Assembly: GCF_021728295.1 (NCBI RefSeq) | Contig: NZ_JAKJXE010000015.1 | Coordinates: 62,001-126,000, forward strand | Origin: Pseudomonas petrae | GTDB taxonomy: Bacteria > Pseudomonadota > Gammaproteobacteria > Pseudomonadales > Pseudomonadaceae | Length of the DNA: 64,000 nucleotides | Reading direction: 5' to 3' | In this document: positions 34,993-43,700 of the stretch, piece after piece | How the letters are laid out: every line of letters starts with the position of its first letter | Numbering within the stretch: position 1 is the first letter of the stretch | The notes under the pieces: generated by a model | Told to the model about the DNA's origin: nothing | Database searches by the model: none | Seen by the model: the letters and a program-made list of their open reading frames with translations, nothing else | Made by a program: the position numbers and the translations under genes

Positions 34993-35775
34993 TCAGCGAT
35001 GACCGGCACCTGTTTCCAGCAAGTGATGCAGCTCGATAAATTGCTGAGTCAGCTTATGCCGCGGCTCCAGATGGATCAGCGGCATATTGGCTTGATGTGA
35101 TTCACGCATCTTGATCGAACTGGTGAGGTAGACCGGCAGCACCGGCAGCCCCTCAGCGATAAGCTCATCAAGCATCTGCTGGGGCAGGCTCGCCCGGGCC
35201 TGGAACTGGTTGACGATAATACCCTCCACCTCCAGATCTTCGTTGTGATCTTCCTTGAGCTCTTCGATTTCCTTGAGCAGCCCGTACAGCGCCTGACGGG
35301 AGAAACTGTCGCAGTCAAACGGAATCAGCACACGATCCGCCGCGATCAACGCCGATACCGCATAGAAATTCAGCGCTGGGGGCGTGTCCAGATAGATGCG
35401 CTCGTAATCTTCGCTCAGCTCATCCAGCAGTTTGCGGAGCTTGTTGATCTTGTGCTTGGCTTCCAGCTTGGGCTGCAGATCCGCCAGCTCCGCCGTGGCG
35501 GTCACGACATGAAGGTTGTCGAAGGGCGTTTCATAGATGTCGACCTGGTTCTTTTTAGCGCCAGGCCCGGACGACAAGGTCTGCTTGAAGAAATCGGCGA
35601 TCCCCATGGGAATCTCGTCACCGGTCAGACCGGTGAGGTACTGCGTCGAGTTGGCCTGGGCATCAAGATCGATCAACAGCGTCCGATAACCTTCATGAGC
35701 ACTGACAGCCGCCAGATTGCAGGCGATGCTGGACTTGCCAACGCCGCCCTTCTGATTGAACACCACACGCCGCAT
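34993..35775 (-). CDS. ParA/MinD-family ATPase (orphan)
   Basis: 260 residues from the ATG at 35775, which has GGGAG 6 bases upstream. The deviant Walker A is FNQKGGVGKSS at residues ~5-15. Walker A' is LIDLDAQANST and Walker B is YLDTPPALNF. The length is that of a ParA without an N-terminal DNA-binding domain. Such proteins bind DNA non-specifically and position chromosomes, plasmids or protein complexes. No parB-like gene or centromere-like repeat array is adjacent, so it is not an obvious partition locus. A role in positioning another protein complex is possible. It lies next to the orphan PAAR gene but on the opposite strand. Confidence 0.85.
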   Translation of the reverse strand: MRRVVFNQKGGVGKSSIACNLAAVSAHEGYRTLLIDLDAQANSTQYLTGLTGDEIPMGIADFFKQTLSSGPGAKKNQVDIYETPFDNLHVVTATAELADLQPKLEAKHKINKLRKLLDELSEDYERIYLDTPPALNFYAVSALIAADRVLIPFDCDSFSRQALYGLLKEIEELKEDHNEDLEVEGIIVNQFQARASLPQQMLDELIAEGLPVLPVYLTSSIKMRESHQANMPLIHLEPRHKLTQQFIELHHLLETGAGHR

Positions 35776-36122
35776 GTAAGACTCCCTGTTGCTGTCTAGC
35801 CGTGAAGGATCGCCTGCGACCCGATGAATGGTACCGAGTCTAGGCAATCGCGATGAGTAGGGCGAGTCTCTCGGAAAAATCTGACTGTAAAGGCGAAGCC
35901 TGCAACACAGGCGGCCCTATTGCTCCTACAAAACAGTGTCAGATGCCGCTGCCATACCAGTAAGAATAATCGCCAGTAAACAAGCCTTTTGTTTCAACGT
36001 TTGCCTCGGTGCCTGGGCATCGGGATAATGCCCGCCACTCGGTGATAGCGCCGCGCCACGGTTGGTGCCACTTCGGAGACTCGAAGCCCGGAAGTATGCC
36101 CGTGTCAGGGCAGGATAATTTT
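35776..36122. other. Region upstream of the aryl polyene operon
   Basis: 347 bases between the divergent parA-like gene and the first APE gene. A degraded REP fragment (TGCTCCTACA at 35921-35930) is present. The APE promoter is expected here, and a spaced AT-rich stretch occurs around 35958-35985. No gene is supported: a reading frame entering the APE gene from 36009 lacks a ribosome-binding site. Confidence 0.5.
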
Positions 36123-36851
36123 GTGATCAAGTTCAACATTGCACAGTGGCGCGCGTGGGCGCCGGGGCTGATGTCGGTCGAAGAGTGGCGCCAATGGAGC
36201 CACGAACCCGTGATCCCCGCCCCGACGGACGCAGCGCCAGACGTTTCATTTTTGCCGGCCATGCAACGCCGCCGGTTGAGCCGTCTGGCCCGCATGGCCT
36301 TCAGCGTAGGCTGGCCGCTGGCAGAGGGTCTGGAGCGATTGCCGCTGGTGTTCGTCTCCCGCCACGGCGAAACGCCCCGGACCTTCGACATCCTCAGCGA
36401 TCTGGCCAACGACGAGCCGCTGTCGCCCACCCAGTTCAGCCTGTCCGTGCACAACGCCGTTATCGGCCTGTGGTCGATCCTGCGCGGCGAGACCAGTGAG
36501 ATGACTGCCCTGGCCTGTGCGGGCGACGGGCTTGAACATGGCGTCGTCGAAGCGGCCTCCCTGCTTGAAGAAGGTGCGCCGGCGGTATTGCTGGTGATCA
36601 CCGAAGAGCAGCCGCCTGCTGCCTACGCGCCGTGGATCGACGATGTGCCGTTTCCCTATGCACTCGGCCTGCTGCTGACGCCGGGGGATGAGTGGCAGCT
36701 GTCATTGACGACCCGCGAACGGGTCGAGACGAATTCCGATCGTAGCCAGTGGCCCCACGCGCTCAACCTTTTACGTGCGCTGTCGACACAACAGAGCGCT
36801 CTGCAACATCCCTGGAAGAATCGGCTATGGAACTGGCAACACAACCGCTGA
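36123..36851 (+). CDS. APE cluster: beta-ketoacyl synthase-like (N-terminal-domain) protein
   Basis: 242 residues from a GTG at 36123 with AGGAT upstream. It resembles the 'ketoacyl-synt_2' family found at the head of aryl polyene clusters. It aligns with the N-terminal half of a ketosynthase, with SLSVHNAVIG and a nucleophile-elbow-like ALACAGDGLEHGVVEA. It lacks the two active-site histidine motifs of a complete enzyme. It is therefore probably an accessory or chain-length-factor-like partner rather than a condensing enzyme on its own. It overlaps the following acyltransferase gene by 25 bases, which supports co-translation. Confidence 0.78.
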   Translation: MIKFNIAQWRAWAPGLMSVEEWRQWSHEPVIPAPTDAAPDVSFLPAMQRRRLSRLARMAFSVGWPLAEGLERLPLVFVSRHGETPRTFDILSDLANDEPLSPTQFSLSVHNAVIGLWSILRGETSEMTALACAGDGLEHGVVEAASLLEEGAPAVLLVITEEQPPAAYAPWIDDVPFPYALGLLLTPGDEWQLSLTTRERVETNSDRSQWPHALNLLRALSTQQSALQHPWKNRLWNWQHNR

Positions 36852-37639
36852 GCAAAAGCCGCGACGCCTATTACTGGCGCCTGCTGGCCACGGCCCTGAG
36901 CTTTGCCCTGTTCGGTGTGGGCGGGTTGTGCCTGCGTGTGTTCGTGTTCCCGCTGCTGGCGCTGCTGCCCGGGGATGCCTGCAGCCATCAACGCCGCGCC
37001 CGCCGGACCATCAGCCGCCTGTTCTGGGCGTTTATCCGCATCATGAGCAACGCCGGCGTGCTGACATACGAAATCCAGGGCGCCGAGCGTCTGGGCCGCC
37101 CGGGGCAGATGATCATTGCCAACCATCCGTCGCTGATCGACGTGGTGTTTCTCATCGGGCTGGTGCGCGACGCCAATTGCGTGGTCAAGCAGAGCCTGTG
37201 GCAAAACGTATTCACCCGAAGCCCGGTCAGGGCCACCGGCTACGTCAGTAACGACGGCAGCGCCGACATACTGGAGCAAGCCGCGCATCTGCTGCGGACC
37301 GGGCAAACCCTGATCATCTTCCCTGAAGGCACGCGGACCCAGCCCGGCCATGCGCCCGCCTTCCATCGCGGCGCTGCGGCCATTGCCCTGCGCGGCGCCC
37401 ACGTCATTACGCCGGTGACCATCCATGTGTCGCCGACCACGCTGACCAAGGCCGAGCCGTGGTATCGCATTCCCCTGCGCCGCCCGCATTTTCATCTGTG
37501 CGTGGGCAACGACATCGATCCAGCGGCATTCGCCGCGCTTGGCCCGGCCCCTGTGGCGTCGCGCAAGCTCAACGAGTATCTGCATCAACACTTCATCAAG
37601 GAGCTCGCCACAGATGAGCGATCTGCACCAGGACATTAA
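36827..37639 (+). CDS. APE cluster: PlsC-type acyltransferase
   Basis: 270 residues with an N-terminal hydrophobic helix (ALSFALFGVGGLCLRVFVF) and the lysophospholipid acyltransferase fold. It carries the catalytic NHPSLID (H-x4-D) near residue 100 and the substrate motif FPEGTRTQPG. In APE clusters such membrane acyltransferases are thought to help attach the polyene or its lipid anchor to glycerol-type acceptors. The ATG at 36827 removes a 26-residue upstream extension that has no similarity. It overlaps the ACP gene by 26 bases. Confidence 0.85.
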   Translation: MELATQPLSKSRDAYYWRLLATALSFALFGVGGLCLRVFVFPLLALLPGDACSHQRRARRTISRLFWAFIRIMSNAGVLTYEIQGAERLGRPGQMIIANHPSLIDVVFLIGLVRDANCVVKQSLWQNVFTRSPVRATGYVSNDGSADILEQAAHLLRTGQTLIIFPEGTRTQPGHAPAFHRGAAAIALRGAHVITPVTIHVSPTTLTKAEPWYRIPLRRPHFHLCVGNDIDPAAFAALGPAPVASRKLNEYLHQHFIKELATDERSAPGH

Positions 37640-37874
37640 ACAGCTGATCATCGACGCCCTGGGCCTCGAAGACATCAGCACCCACGACATCGGCAACGAC
37701 CAGACGCTGTTCGGCGAAGGCCTGGGGCTGGATTCGGTCGACGCACTGGAGCTGGGCCTGGCCATCCAGAAACGCTACGGCATCAAGATCGACGCCGACG
37801 CCAAAGACACTCGCAATCACTTCACCAGCGTCGACAGCCTCGCGGCATTCGTCAGCGCGCGCCAAGTGGCCTGA
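37614..37874 (+). CDS. APE cluster: acyl carrier protein 1
   Basis: 86 residues, acidic, with the phosphopantetheine attachment Ser41 in GLGLDSVDALEL. AAGGAG lies upstream and the ATG (37614) is inside the end of the acyltransferase gene. The nearby second ACP differs in sequence. The pair corresponds to the two carrier proteins of characterised APE systems, where one holds the growing polyene. Confidence 0.92.
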   Translation: MSDLHQDIKQLIIDALGLEDISTHDIGNDQTLFGEGLGLDSVDALELGLAIQKRYGIKIDADAKDTRNHFTSVDSLAAFVSARQVA

Positions 37875-37883
37875 GGACAGAAC

Positions 37884-38138
37884 ATGCAATCCCGTGAAGA
37901 CATCTTCGACACCCTGCGCTCGTCGATGGTTGAGCTGTTCGAGCTCGAACCCGAGCGCGTCACGCTCGAAGCCAATCTGTATCAGGACCTGGAAATCGAC
38001 AGCATCGATGCCGTGGACCTGATCGACCACATCAAGCGCAAGACCGGCAAGAAAATCGCCGCCGAAGAATTCAAGTCGGTGCGCACCGTGGGCGATGTCG
38101 TTGACGCGGTCTATCGTCTGGTCCACAGCGCCGCATGA
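37884..38138 (+). CDS. APE cluster: acyl carrier protein 2
   Basis: 84 residues with phosphopantetheine site Ser40 in DLEIDSIDAVDL. It starts 9 bases after ACP 1. Its stop overlaps the next start (ATGA). It is the DSIDAVD form, as against DSVDALE in ACP 1, so the two carriers are probably used by different partner enzymes. Confidence 0.92.
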   Translation: MQSREDIFDTLRSSMVELFELEPERVTLEANLYQDLEIDSIDAVDLIDHIKRKTGKKIAAEEFKSVRTVGDVVDAVYRLVHSAA

Positions 38139-38680
38139 GTCGTGTGATTGGCCTGGTCCTGGTGCTTGCAGGTGTGCTGTACCCGTTTGCCGTCTACTTC
38201 GGCATGGGCCACTTCGCCCCCTGGCAATTCGCGCTGCTGCTCGGCGCGCTGTGGGCGGTGCGTGCGCTGACCGGTAAGCGACGTCCCGGTGGCGTGCCGA
38301 TGGCGCTGACGGCGATGGGCTTTTGCCTGCTGCTCGGGCTGTTCAACAGCCCGCAATTGCTGCGCTGGTACCCGGTGCTGATCAGCGGCTTCATGCTGAC
38401 CCTGTTTGGACTGAGCCTGATGCGCGGCATGCCGCTGATCGAGCGCCTGGCACGCCTGACAGAGCCCGACCTTCCGCCCGTCGCGGTTCGCTACACCCGC
38501 CAGGTCACCCGCGTCTGGTGCCTGTTCTTTCTATTCAACGGCCTCGTCGCCGCCGCGCTGACCCTCTGGGCGCCGCTGAGCTGGTGGACGCTATACACAG
38601 GGCTCATCGCCTACGGCTTGATGGGCCTCCTGTTCGCCGGTGAGTGGATCGTTCGTCAGCGCGTCCGGGGGCGGGCATGA
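38135..38680 (+). CDS. APE cluster: COG4648-type integral membrane protein
   Basis: 181 residues with about five hydrophobic helices separated by short basic loops (for example ALTGKRRPGG). This matches the COG4648 membrane protein found in APE and xanthomonadin-type clusters. No catalytic motif is visible. A likely role is anchoring the biosynthetic complex at the inner membrane or aiding product transfer. It overlaps the genes on both sides by 4 bases. Confidence 0.8.
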   Translation: MSRVIGLVLVLAGVLYPFAVYFGMGHFAPWQFALLLGALWAVRALTGKRRPGGVPMALTAMGFCLLLGLFNSPQLLRWYPVLISGFMLTLFGLSLMRGMPLIERLARLTEPDLPPVAVRYTRQVTRVWCLFFLFNGLVAAALTLWAPLSWWTLYTGLIAYGLMGLLFAGEWIVRQRVRGRA

Positions 38681-40356
38681 GCTGGATCGATCTCGAACAC
38701 CTGTTGCTTGACGCCCATCCGCAGCGCGCCGTTGCCCATGCTCCCGCCTTCAGCCACGCCGCATTGCAGGAACGCGCGCGGTGTGTCGCTGCCGCATTGC
38801 AGCAACGTGGCGTGACACGCCTGGCGGTGCACCTCGAAGACGCCGCTGAACTGGCCATCGCACTTTTTGCGGCCTGGCGCGCCGGCGTGGCGGTGTTGCT
38901 GCCTTCCGATTTGCAGGCGCAAACGAGGCAGCGCTGGGCCGGTCATGTCGACCTGTGGCTGACGGATCTGCCGGGCGACACCCGGCTCGATCAACTGAAC
39001 GCCGATCCGCTTCCCCCCGCATCGCTCGATCTGGATCAGTGCAGCTTGAGCCTGTGCACGTCCGGCTCCAGTGGCGAGCCGAAGCTGATCGAGAAACGCC
39101 TGCGTCAACTGGCCAACGAAGTCAGCACCCTTGAACGCCTGTGGGGCGCGGACCTAGGCGATGCCTGCATCATCGGCAGCGTGGCGGCGCAGCACATTTA
39201 TGGTCTGCTGTTCCGGGTGTTGTGGCCGTTGTGCGCCGGACGCAGCTTTGTGCGCCAGCAACTGCCGTTTCCCGAAGACCTGCAACGCGCCAGCCGCGAG
39301 CATGAATCCTTCGCCTGGGTGGCGAGCCCTGCACTGCTCAAGCGCATGGGCGACAATCTCGACTGGAGCCACCTGAGCGCCGTACGCCGGGTGTTCTCTT
39401 CCGGCGGTGCGCTGCCGGCCGACGCCGCAGCGAGCCTCCATCAGCGGCTGGGCCAGTGGCCGAGCGAGATACTCGGCAGCTCCGAAACCGGCGGCATTGC
39501 CTGGCGCCAGGGCGACACGCTGTGGCGCGCTTTCGACGACGTCTCGTTGAGCCAAAATGCCGACGGCGCCCTGCGGATCGAATCGCCGTACCTGCCGAGC
39601 GGCCATGTCGAACAGACGGCCGACGCCGTGCGCTTCCTCGAAGATGGCCATTTCGAACTGCTGGGCCGGCTGGACCGCATCGTCAAACTGGAAGAGAAAC
39701 GCATCTCCCTGCCGCTTCTGGAGCAAGCGCTCGCAACCCATGACTGGGTCAGCGAAGCACGCCTCGCCGTGGTCCGGGGAAACCGGGCGTCTCTGGGTGC
39801 GCTGGTGGTGTTGAGCGCCAGCGGCGTGCACGCGCTGCGCAATCAGGGTCGGCGCGCGCTGACCCAGGCGCTGCGTCAGCATCTGGTGCCGTATTGCGAA
39901 GCGCTGGCATTGCCGCGTCGCTGGCGCCTGCTGAGCCACCTGCCCCTCAACGCCCAGGGCAAATTGCCACAAGCGCTGATTGAAACCCTGCTGGTGTCGC
40001 CGCGCACGCACGTCCCTGATCTGGTCGCCCAAGAGCAGCACGACGATGAGTGGCGACTGGAATTGATCGTCCCCTTGGACCTCGCCCATTTACCCGGCCA
40101 CTTCCCGGGCACGCCGATCCTGCCCGGTGTGGTGCAAGTCGACTGGGCGATGAACCTGTCCCAGCGTCTGATGGACCTGCCGCCGCGCTTTGCCGGCATG
40201 GAAGTGCTGAAGTTTCAAAAACTGGTGCGCCCCGGCGACCGCATCAGCCTGACCCTGCGTTTCGACCCTGAGCGCAGCAAGCTGCATTTCGCCTATCGCA
40301 ATGGCGAAGCGGCCTGCTCCAGCGGGCGGATTTTACTGGTGAACGCGGATGCATGA
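38677..40356 (+). CDS. APE cluster: AMP-dependent ligase fused to a FabZ/ApeI-like dehydratase domain
   Basis: 559 residues. Residues 1-~450 form an acyl/aryl-adenylating enzyme with the P-loop-like TSGSSGEPK (from T128) and GSSETGGIAWR. Residues ~460-559 form a hot-dog domain with HLPGHFPGTPILPGVVQ, the sequence around the catalytic His of (3R)-hydroxyacyl-ACP dehydratases. The first part probably activates the aryl starter acid and loads it on an ACP. The second would dehydrate during polyene extension. In the Enterobacteriaceae systems these are separate proteins. The start at 38677 overlaps the membrane-protein stop (ATGA). Confidence 0.87.
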   Translation: MSWIDLEHLLLDAHPQRAVAHAPAFSHAALQERARCVAAALQQRGVTRLAVHLEDAAELAIALFAAWRAGVAVLLPSDLQAQTRQRWAGHVDLWLTDLPGDTRLDQLNADPLPPASLDLDQCSLSLCTSGSSGEPKLIEKRLRQLANEVSTLERLWGADLGDACIIGSVAAQHIYGLLFRVLWPLCAGRSFVRQQLPFPEDLQRASREHESFAWVASPALLKRMGDNLDWSHLSAVRRVFSSGGALPADAAASLHQRLGQWPSEILGSSETGGIAWRQGDTLWRAFDDVSLSQNADGALRIESPYLPSGHVEQTADAVRFLEDGHFELLGRLDRIVKLEEKRISLPLLEQALATHDWVSEARLAVVRGNRASLGALVVLSASGVHALRNQGRRALTQALRQHLVPYCEALALPRRWRLLSHLPLNAQGKLPQALIETLLVSPRTHVPDLVAQEQHDDEWRLELIVPLDLAHLPGHFPGTPILPGVVQVDWAMNLSQRLMDLPPRFAGMEVLKFQKLVRPGDRISLTLRFDPERSKLHFAYRNGEAACSSGRILLVNADA

Positions 40357-40370
40357 GCTCTGCATCCCTC

Positions 40371-40463
40371 CTGTAGGAGCGCGCTGGCCCGCGATGACGT
40401 CGGTACGCCCAACACATCTGTATTGCCTGTCGAATCGCAATCGCGGGCACTCGCGATCCTGCG
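40371..40463. repeat. REP element inside the APE cluster
   Basis: The left arm CTGTAGGAGCGCGCTGGCCC pairs with a degenerate right arm GCGGGCACTCGCGATCCTGCG. It fills most of the 143-base gap between the ligase and the GT2 gene. This is the only large gap in the cluster, so it may divide the operon's mRNA. Confidence 0.7.
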
Positions 40464-40499
40464 CTGATGGATTGCGCACGCTCAAGGAAGAACTCGCCC

Positions 40500-41234
40500 A
40501 TGCATAACCCCTGCGCCGTGATCCCGGTCTACAACCACGAACTCGCCGTACCGGCCGTGGTTCAGGAGTTGCTGCACGCCGGCTTGCCCTGCGTGCTGGT
40601 CGACGACGCCAGCAGCCCGGCCTGCGCCGCCGTGCTTGAATCCCTCGCCCAACAGGCCAATGTCTTTCTGGTGAAGCTGCCGATCAATCAGGGCAAGGGC
40701 GGCGCTGTCATGGCCGGCCTGCGCGAAGCGTCGAAACTGGGCTTCAGCCACGCCCTGCAAGTCGACGCCGACGGCCAGCACGATCTGAACGACATCGCGG
40801 TGTTTCTCGATCACTCACGCCAATACCCGGCGGCGCTGATCTGCGGCTATCCGCAGTACGACGCCAGCGTGCCCAAAGGCCGCTTGTACGCGCGCTACCT
40901 CACCCACGTCTGGGTCTGGATCAACAGCCTGTCGCTGCAGATTCCCGATTCCATGTGCGGCTTTCGGGTCTACCCGCTCAAGCCGGTGTTGCACCTGATC
41001 GACACCGTCAATCTGGGCAAGCGCATGGACTTCGACCCGGAAATCCTCGTGCGCCTGTCGTGGCGCAATCAGCCGATGCGCTGGCTGCCGACCAAGGTTC
41101 ACTACCCCCTGGACGGCCTCTCGCATTTTCGGCTGTTCCACGACAACGCCCTCATCTCGAAGATGCACGCCAAACTGTTCTTCGGCATGCTCGGGCGCTT
41201 CCCGCTGATCCTCTGGCGGCGGTGGTTGCCATGA
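40500..41234 (+). CDS. APE cluster: family 2 glycosyltransferase
   Basis: 244 residues. N-terminal GT-A fold with AVIPVYNHE and LVDDAS-x2-A, INQGKGGAVMAGL, and a metal/nucleotide-sugar motif VDADGQHD around residue 96. It resembles dolichol-phosphate-mannose-synthase-like GT2 enzymes of APE clusters. It could glycosylate the pigment or a lipid anchor. AAGGAAG precedes the ATG at 40500. Its stop overlaps the next start (ATGA). Confidence 0.85.
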   Translation: MHNPCAVIPVYNHELAVPAVVQELLHAGLPCVLVDDASSPACAAVLESLAQQANVFLVKLPINQGKGGAVMAGLREASKLGFSHALQVDADGQHDLNDIAVFLDHSRQYPAALICGYPQYDASVPKGRLYARYLTHVWVWINSLSLQIPDSMCGFRVYPLKPVLHLIDTVNLGKRMDFDPEILVRLSWRNQPMRWLPTKVHYPLDGLSHFRLFHDNALISKMHAKLFFGMLGRFPLILWRRWLP

Positions 41235-42175
41235 GTGACGCCGATCAAAAGCAGCACTGGGCGGCCCACGAGGAGCGCGGCAGTTTCCTGCTGATGAAGC
41301 TCACGGCCTGGGGCGTGAAAGTCCTTGGTCGACGGGTGCTCAGCCCGATCCTGCACGGCATCGTGCTGTACTTTTTCCTGTTTGGCCGTCGCGCTCGTCG
41401 CAGCGCGTGGGAGTACCAACAACACCTGGCCGATTGGACCCAGCAGCCACAGCTGCGCCCCACTCACTGGCGCGTGTTCGGACAATTCATGGCCTTCGCC
41501 GACGCCCTGCTCGACAAGCTGGACGTGTGGAATGGCAAGCTGGGACTGGAGCAAATTGAAATCATCGACGACGCGCACTTGCGTGATCAGTTGCGCGGCG
41601 AGCGCGGGCAGATGCTGGTCGGCGCGCACCTGGGCAACCTTGAAGTCTGTCGGGCGCTGGCCGAGCTGGGCGAAAAAGTCACCATGAATGTGCTGGTGCA
41701 CACCAAGCACGCCGAGCGTTTCAACCGTCTGTTGGGCGAAGCCGGCGCGACCAATTTGCGGCTGATTCAGGTCAGCGAACTGGACCCAGCGATCATGCTG
41801 CAACTGAGTCAGCGTCTGGATCGCGGCGAGTGGCTGGCCATCGCCGGCGACCGCGTCCCGTTGCACGGCGGACGCAATGCGCGGGTCGACTTTCTCGGCC
41901 ATACGGCGGCGTTCCCCCAGGGCCCATGGCTGCTGGCCGGCTTGCTGAAATGCCCGATCAACCTGATTTTCTGCCTCAAGGGCGCGAGCGGCTATCGGGT
42001 GATCCTCGAACCGTTCGCCGCTGCCATCGAATGGCGCCGCAGCGATCGCCAGCAAGTGATCGCCCAATGGACCCAACGCTACGCCGACCGTCTGGCGCAC
42101 TACTGCCTGCAAGCGCCGCAGCAGTGGTTCAACTTCTACCCGTTCTGGAAATCCGATGACGAACCAAGCACCTGA
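41231..42175 (+). CDS. APE cluster: LpxL/HtrB-type acyltransferase
   Basis: 314 residues with an N-terminal membrane helix (SPILHGIVLYFFLFG) and the lysophospholipid/lipid A acyltransferase signature GAHLGNLEVCR (H-x4-E). A late QQWFNFYPFW motif is typical of LpxL-like proteins. It may acylate the polyene anchor. It lies between GT2 and ammonia-lyase genes with overlaps of 4 and 20 bases. Confidence 0.85.
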   Translation: MSDADQKQHWAAHEERGSFLLMKLTAWGVKVLGRRVLSPILHGIVLYFFLFGRRARRSAWEYQQHLADWTQQPQLRPTHWRVFGQFMAFADALLDKLDVWNGKLGLEQIEIIDDAHLRDQLRGERGQMLVGAHLGNLEVCRALAELGEKVTMNVLVHTKHAERFNRLLGEAGATNLRLIQVSELDPAIMLQLSQRLDRGEWLAIAGDRVPLHGGRNARVDFLGHTAAFPQGPWLLAGLLKCPINLIFCLKGASGYRVILEPFAAAIEWRRSDRQQVIAQWTQRYADRLAHYCLQAPQQWFNFYPFWKSDDEPST

Positions 42176-43700
42176 GTCCATCATTTTCGGCGAAGGCCAC
42201 CTGCGCATCGAGGACGTGCTGGCCCTGTCCAACCGCCAGCGGCCAACGGCGTTGCAGAACGACAGCGCCTACCGCCAGCGCATCGCCAAGGGCGCGCAGT
42301 TTCTTGATTCGTTGCTGGACAAGGAAGGCGTGATCTACGGCGTAACCACCGGCTATGGCGATTCGTGCGTGGTCGCGGTGCCGCTGCAACACGTCGAAGC
42401 GCTGCCTCGTCACCTGTACACCTTTCATGGTTGCGGGCTCGGCAAGTTGCTCGATGCCCAGGCCACCCGAGCGGTGCTGGCCGCGCGTCTGCGCTCGCTG
42501 TGCCACGGCGTGTCCGGCGTGCGCGTCGAGTTGCTCGAGCGGCTTCAGGCCTTTCTCGACCACGACATCCTGCCGCTGATTCCGGAAGAAGGCTCGGTGG
42601 GCGCCAGTGGTGATCTGACGCCGCTCTCTTATGTCGCGGCGACACTGTCCGGCGAGCGCGAGGTGCTGTTCAACGGCGAGCGTCGGCAGTCTGCCGATGT
42701 GCATCGTCAATTGGGCTGGGATCCGCTGGTGCTTCGGCCGAAAGAAGCGCTGGCCTTGATGAACGGTACAGCGGTCATGACCGGTCTGGCATGCCTGGCT
42801 TTCGCCCGCGCCGATTATCTGCTGCAACTGGCAACCCGCATTACCGCGATGAACGTCGTGGCGCTGCAAGGTAATCCCGAGCACTTCGACGAGCGCCTGT
42901 TTGCTGCAAAACCGCATCCGGGGCAGATGCAAGTCGCCGCCTGGCTGCGCAAGGATCTGGCCATCGACGCGCCGACCGCCCCGCTGCATCGCCTGCAAGA
43001 CCGATACTCCCTGCGCTGCGCCCCCCACGTGCTGGGCGTGCTGGCGGACAGCCTCAACTGGCTGCGCAGCTTCATCGAAATTGAGCTGAACAGCGCCAAC
43101 GACAACCCGATCATCGACGCCGAAGCCGAACGCGTGCTGCATGGCGGTCACTTCTATGGCGGCCACATCGCCTTCGCCATGGACAGCCTGAAAAATCTGG
43201 TCGCCAACGTCGCCGACCTGCTGGACCGCCAGCTCGCGTTGCTGGTGGACGAGCGTTACAACCACGGCCTGCCGAGCAACCTTTCCGGCGCCCCGGCGGA
43301 CCGCGCGATGATCAACCATGGCTTCAAGGCCGTGCAGATCGGCACCAGCGCCTGGACCGCCGAAGCGCTGAAAAACACCATGCCGGCCAGCGTGTTTTCG
43401 CGCTCCACCGAATGCCACAACCAGGACAAAGTGAGCATGGGCACCATCGCCGCCCGCGACGCCATTCGCGTGCTGGAGCTGACCGAGCAGGTCGCGGCCG
43501 CCACGCTGATCGCCGCCAATCAGGGCGTCTGGTTGCGCAGCCGCGCTGCCGATGCCCGCCCGCTGCCGCCCGCCCTTGCGGACATGCACGAACAACTGCG
43601 CGAGGACTTCCCGCCGGTAATAGAAGATCGCGCGCTGGAAGGCGAACTGCGACTGTGCCTGAAGCGCATCGCCGAACAACACTGGAGGCTGCATGCGTAG
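42156..43700 (+). CDS. APE cluster: aromatic amino acid ammonia-lyase (HAL/PAL/TAL family)
   Basis: 514 residues, the size of bacterial histidine or tyrosine ammonia-lyases. The MIO-forming tripeptide is Ala150-Ser151-Gly152 within GSVGASGDLTPLS. YGVTTGYGDS near the N-terminus supplies the catalytic Tyr loop. The substrate-selectivity pair reads Phe90-His91 (TFHGCGLG). The usual bacterial tyrosine enzyme has His-Leu there and histidine enzymes have Ser-His. It probably makes a cinnamate-type acid as precursor of the aryl cap. It overlaps both neighbours. Confidence 0.88.
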   Translation: MTNQAPESIIFGEGHLRIEDVLALSNRQRPTALQNDSAYRQRIAKGAQFLDSLLDKEGVIYGVTTGYGDSCVVAVPLQHVEALPRHLYTFHGCGLGKLLDAQATRAVLAARLRSLCHGVSGVRVELLERLQAFLDHDILPLIPEEGSVGASGDLTPLSYVAATLSGEREVLFNGERRQSADVHRQLGWDPLVLRPKEALALMNGTAVMTGLACLAFARADYLLQLATRITAMNVVALQGNPEHFDERLFAAKPHPGQMQVAAWLRKDLAIDAPTAPLHRLQDRYSLRCAPHVLGVLADSLNWLRSFIEIELNSANDNPIIDAEAERVLHGGHFYGGHIAFAMDSLKNLVANVADLLDRQLALLVDERYNHGLPSNLSGAPADRAMINHGFKAVQIGTSAWTAEALKNTMPASVFSRSTECHNQDKVSMGTIAARDAIRVLELTEQVAAATLIAANQGVWLRSRAADARPLPPALADMHEQLREDFPPVIEDRALEGELRLCLKRIAEQHWRLHA

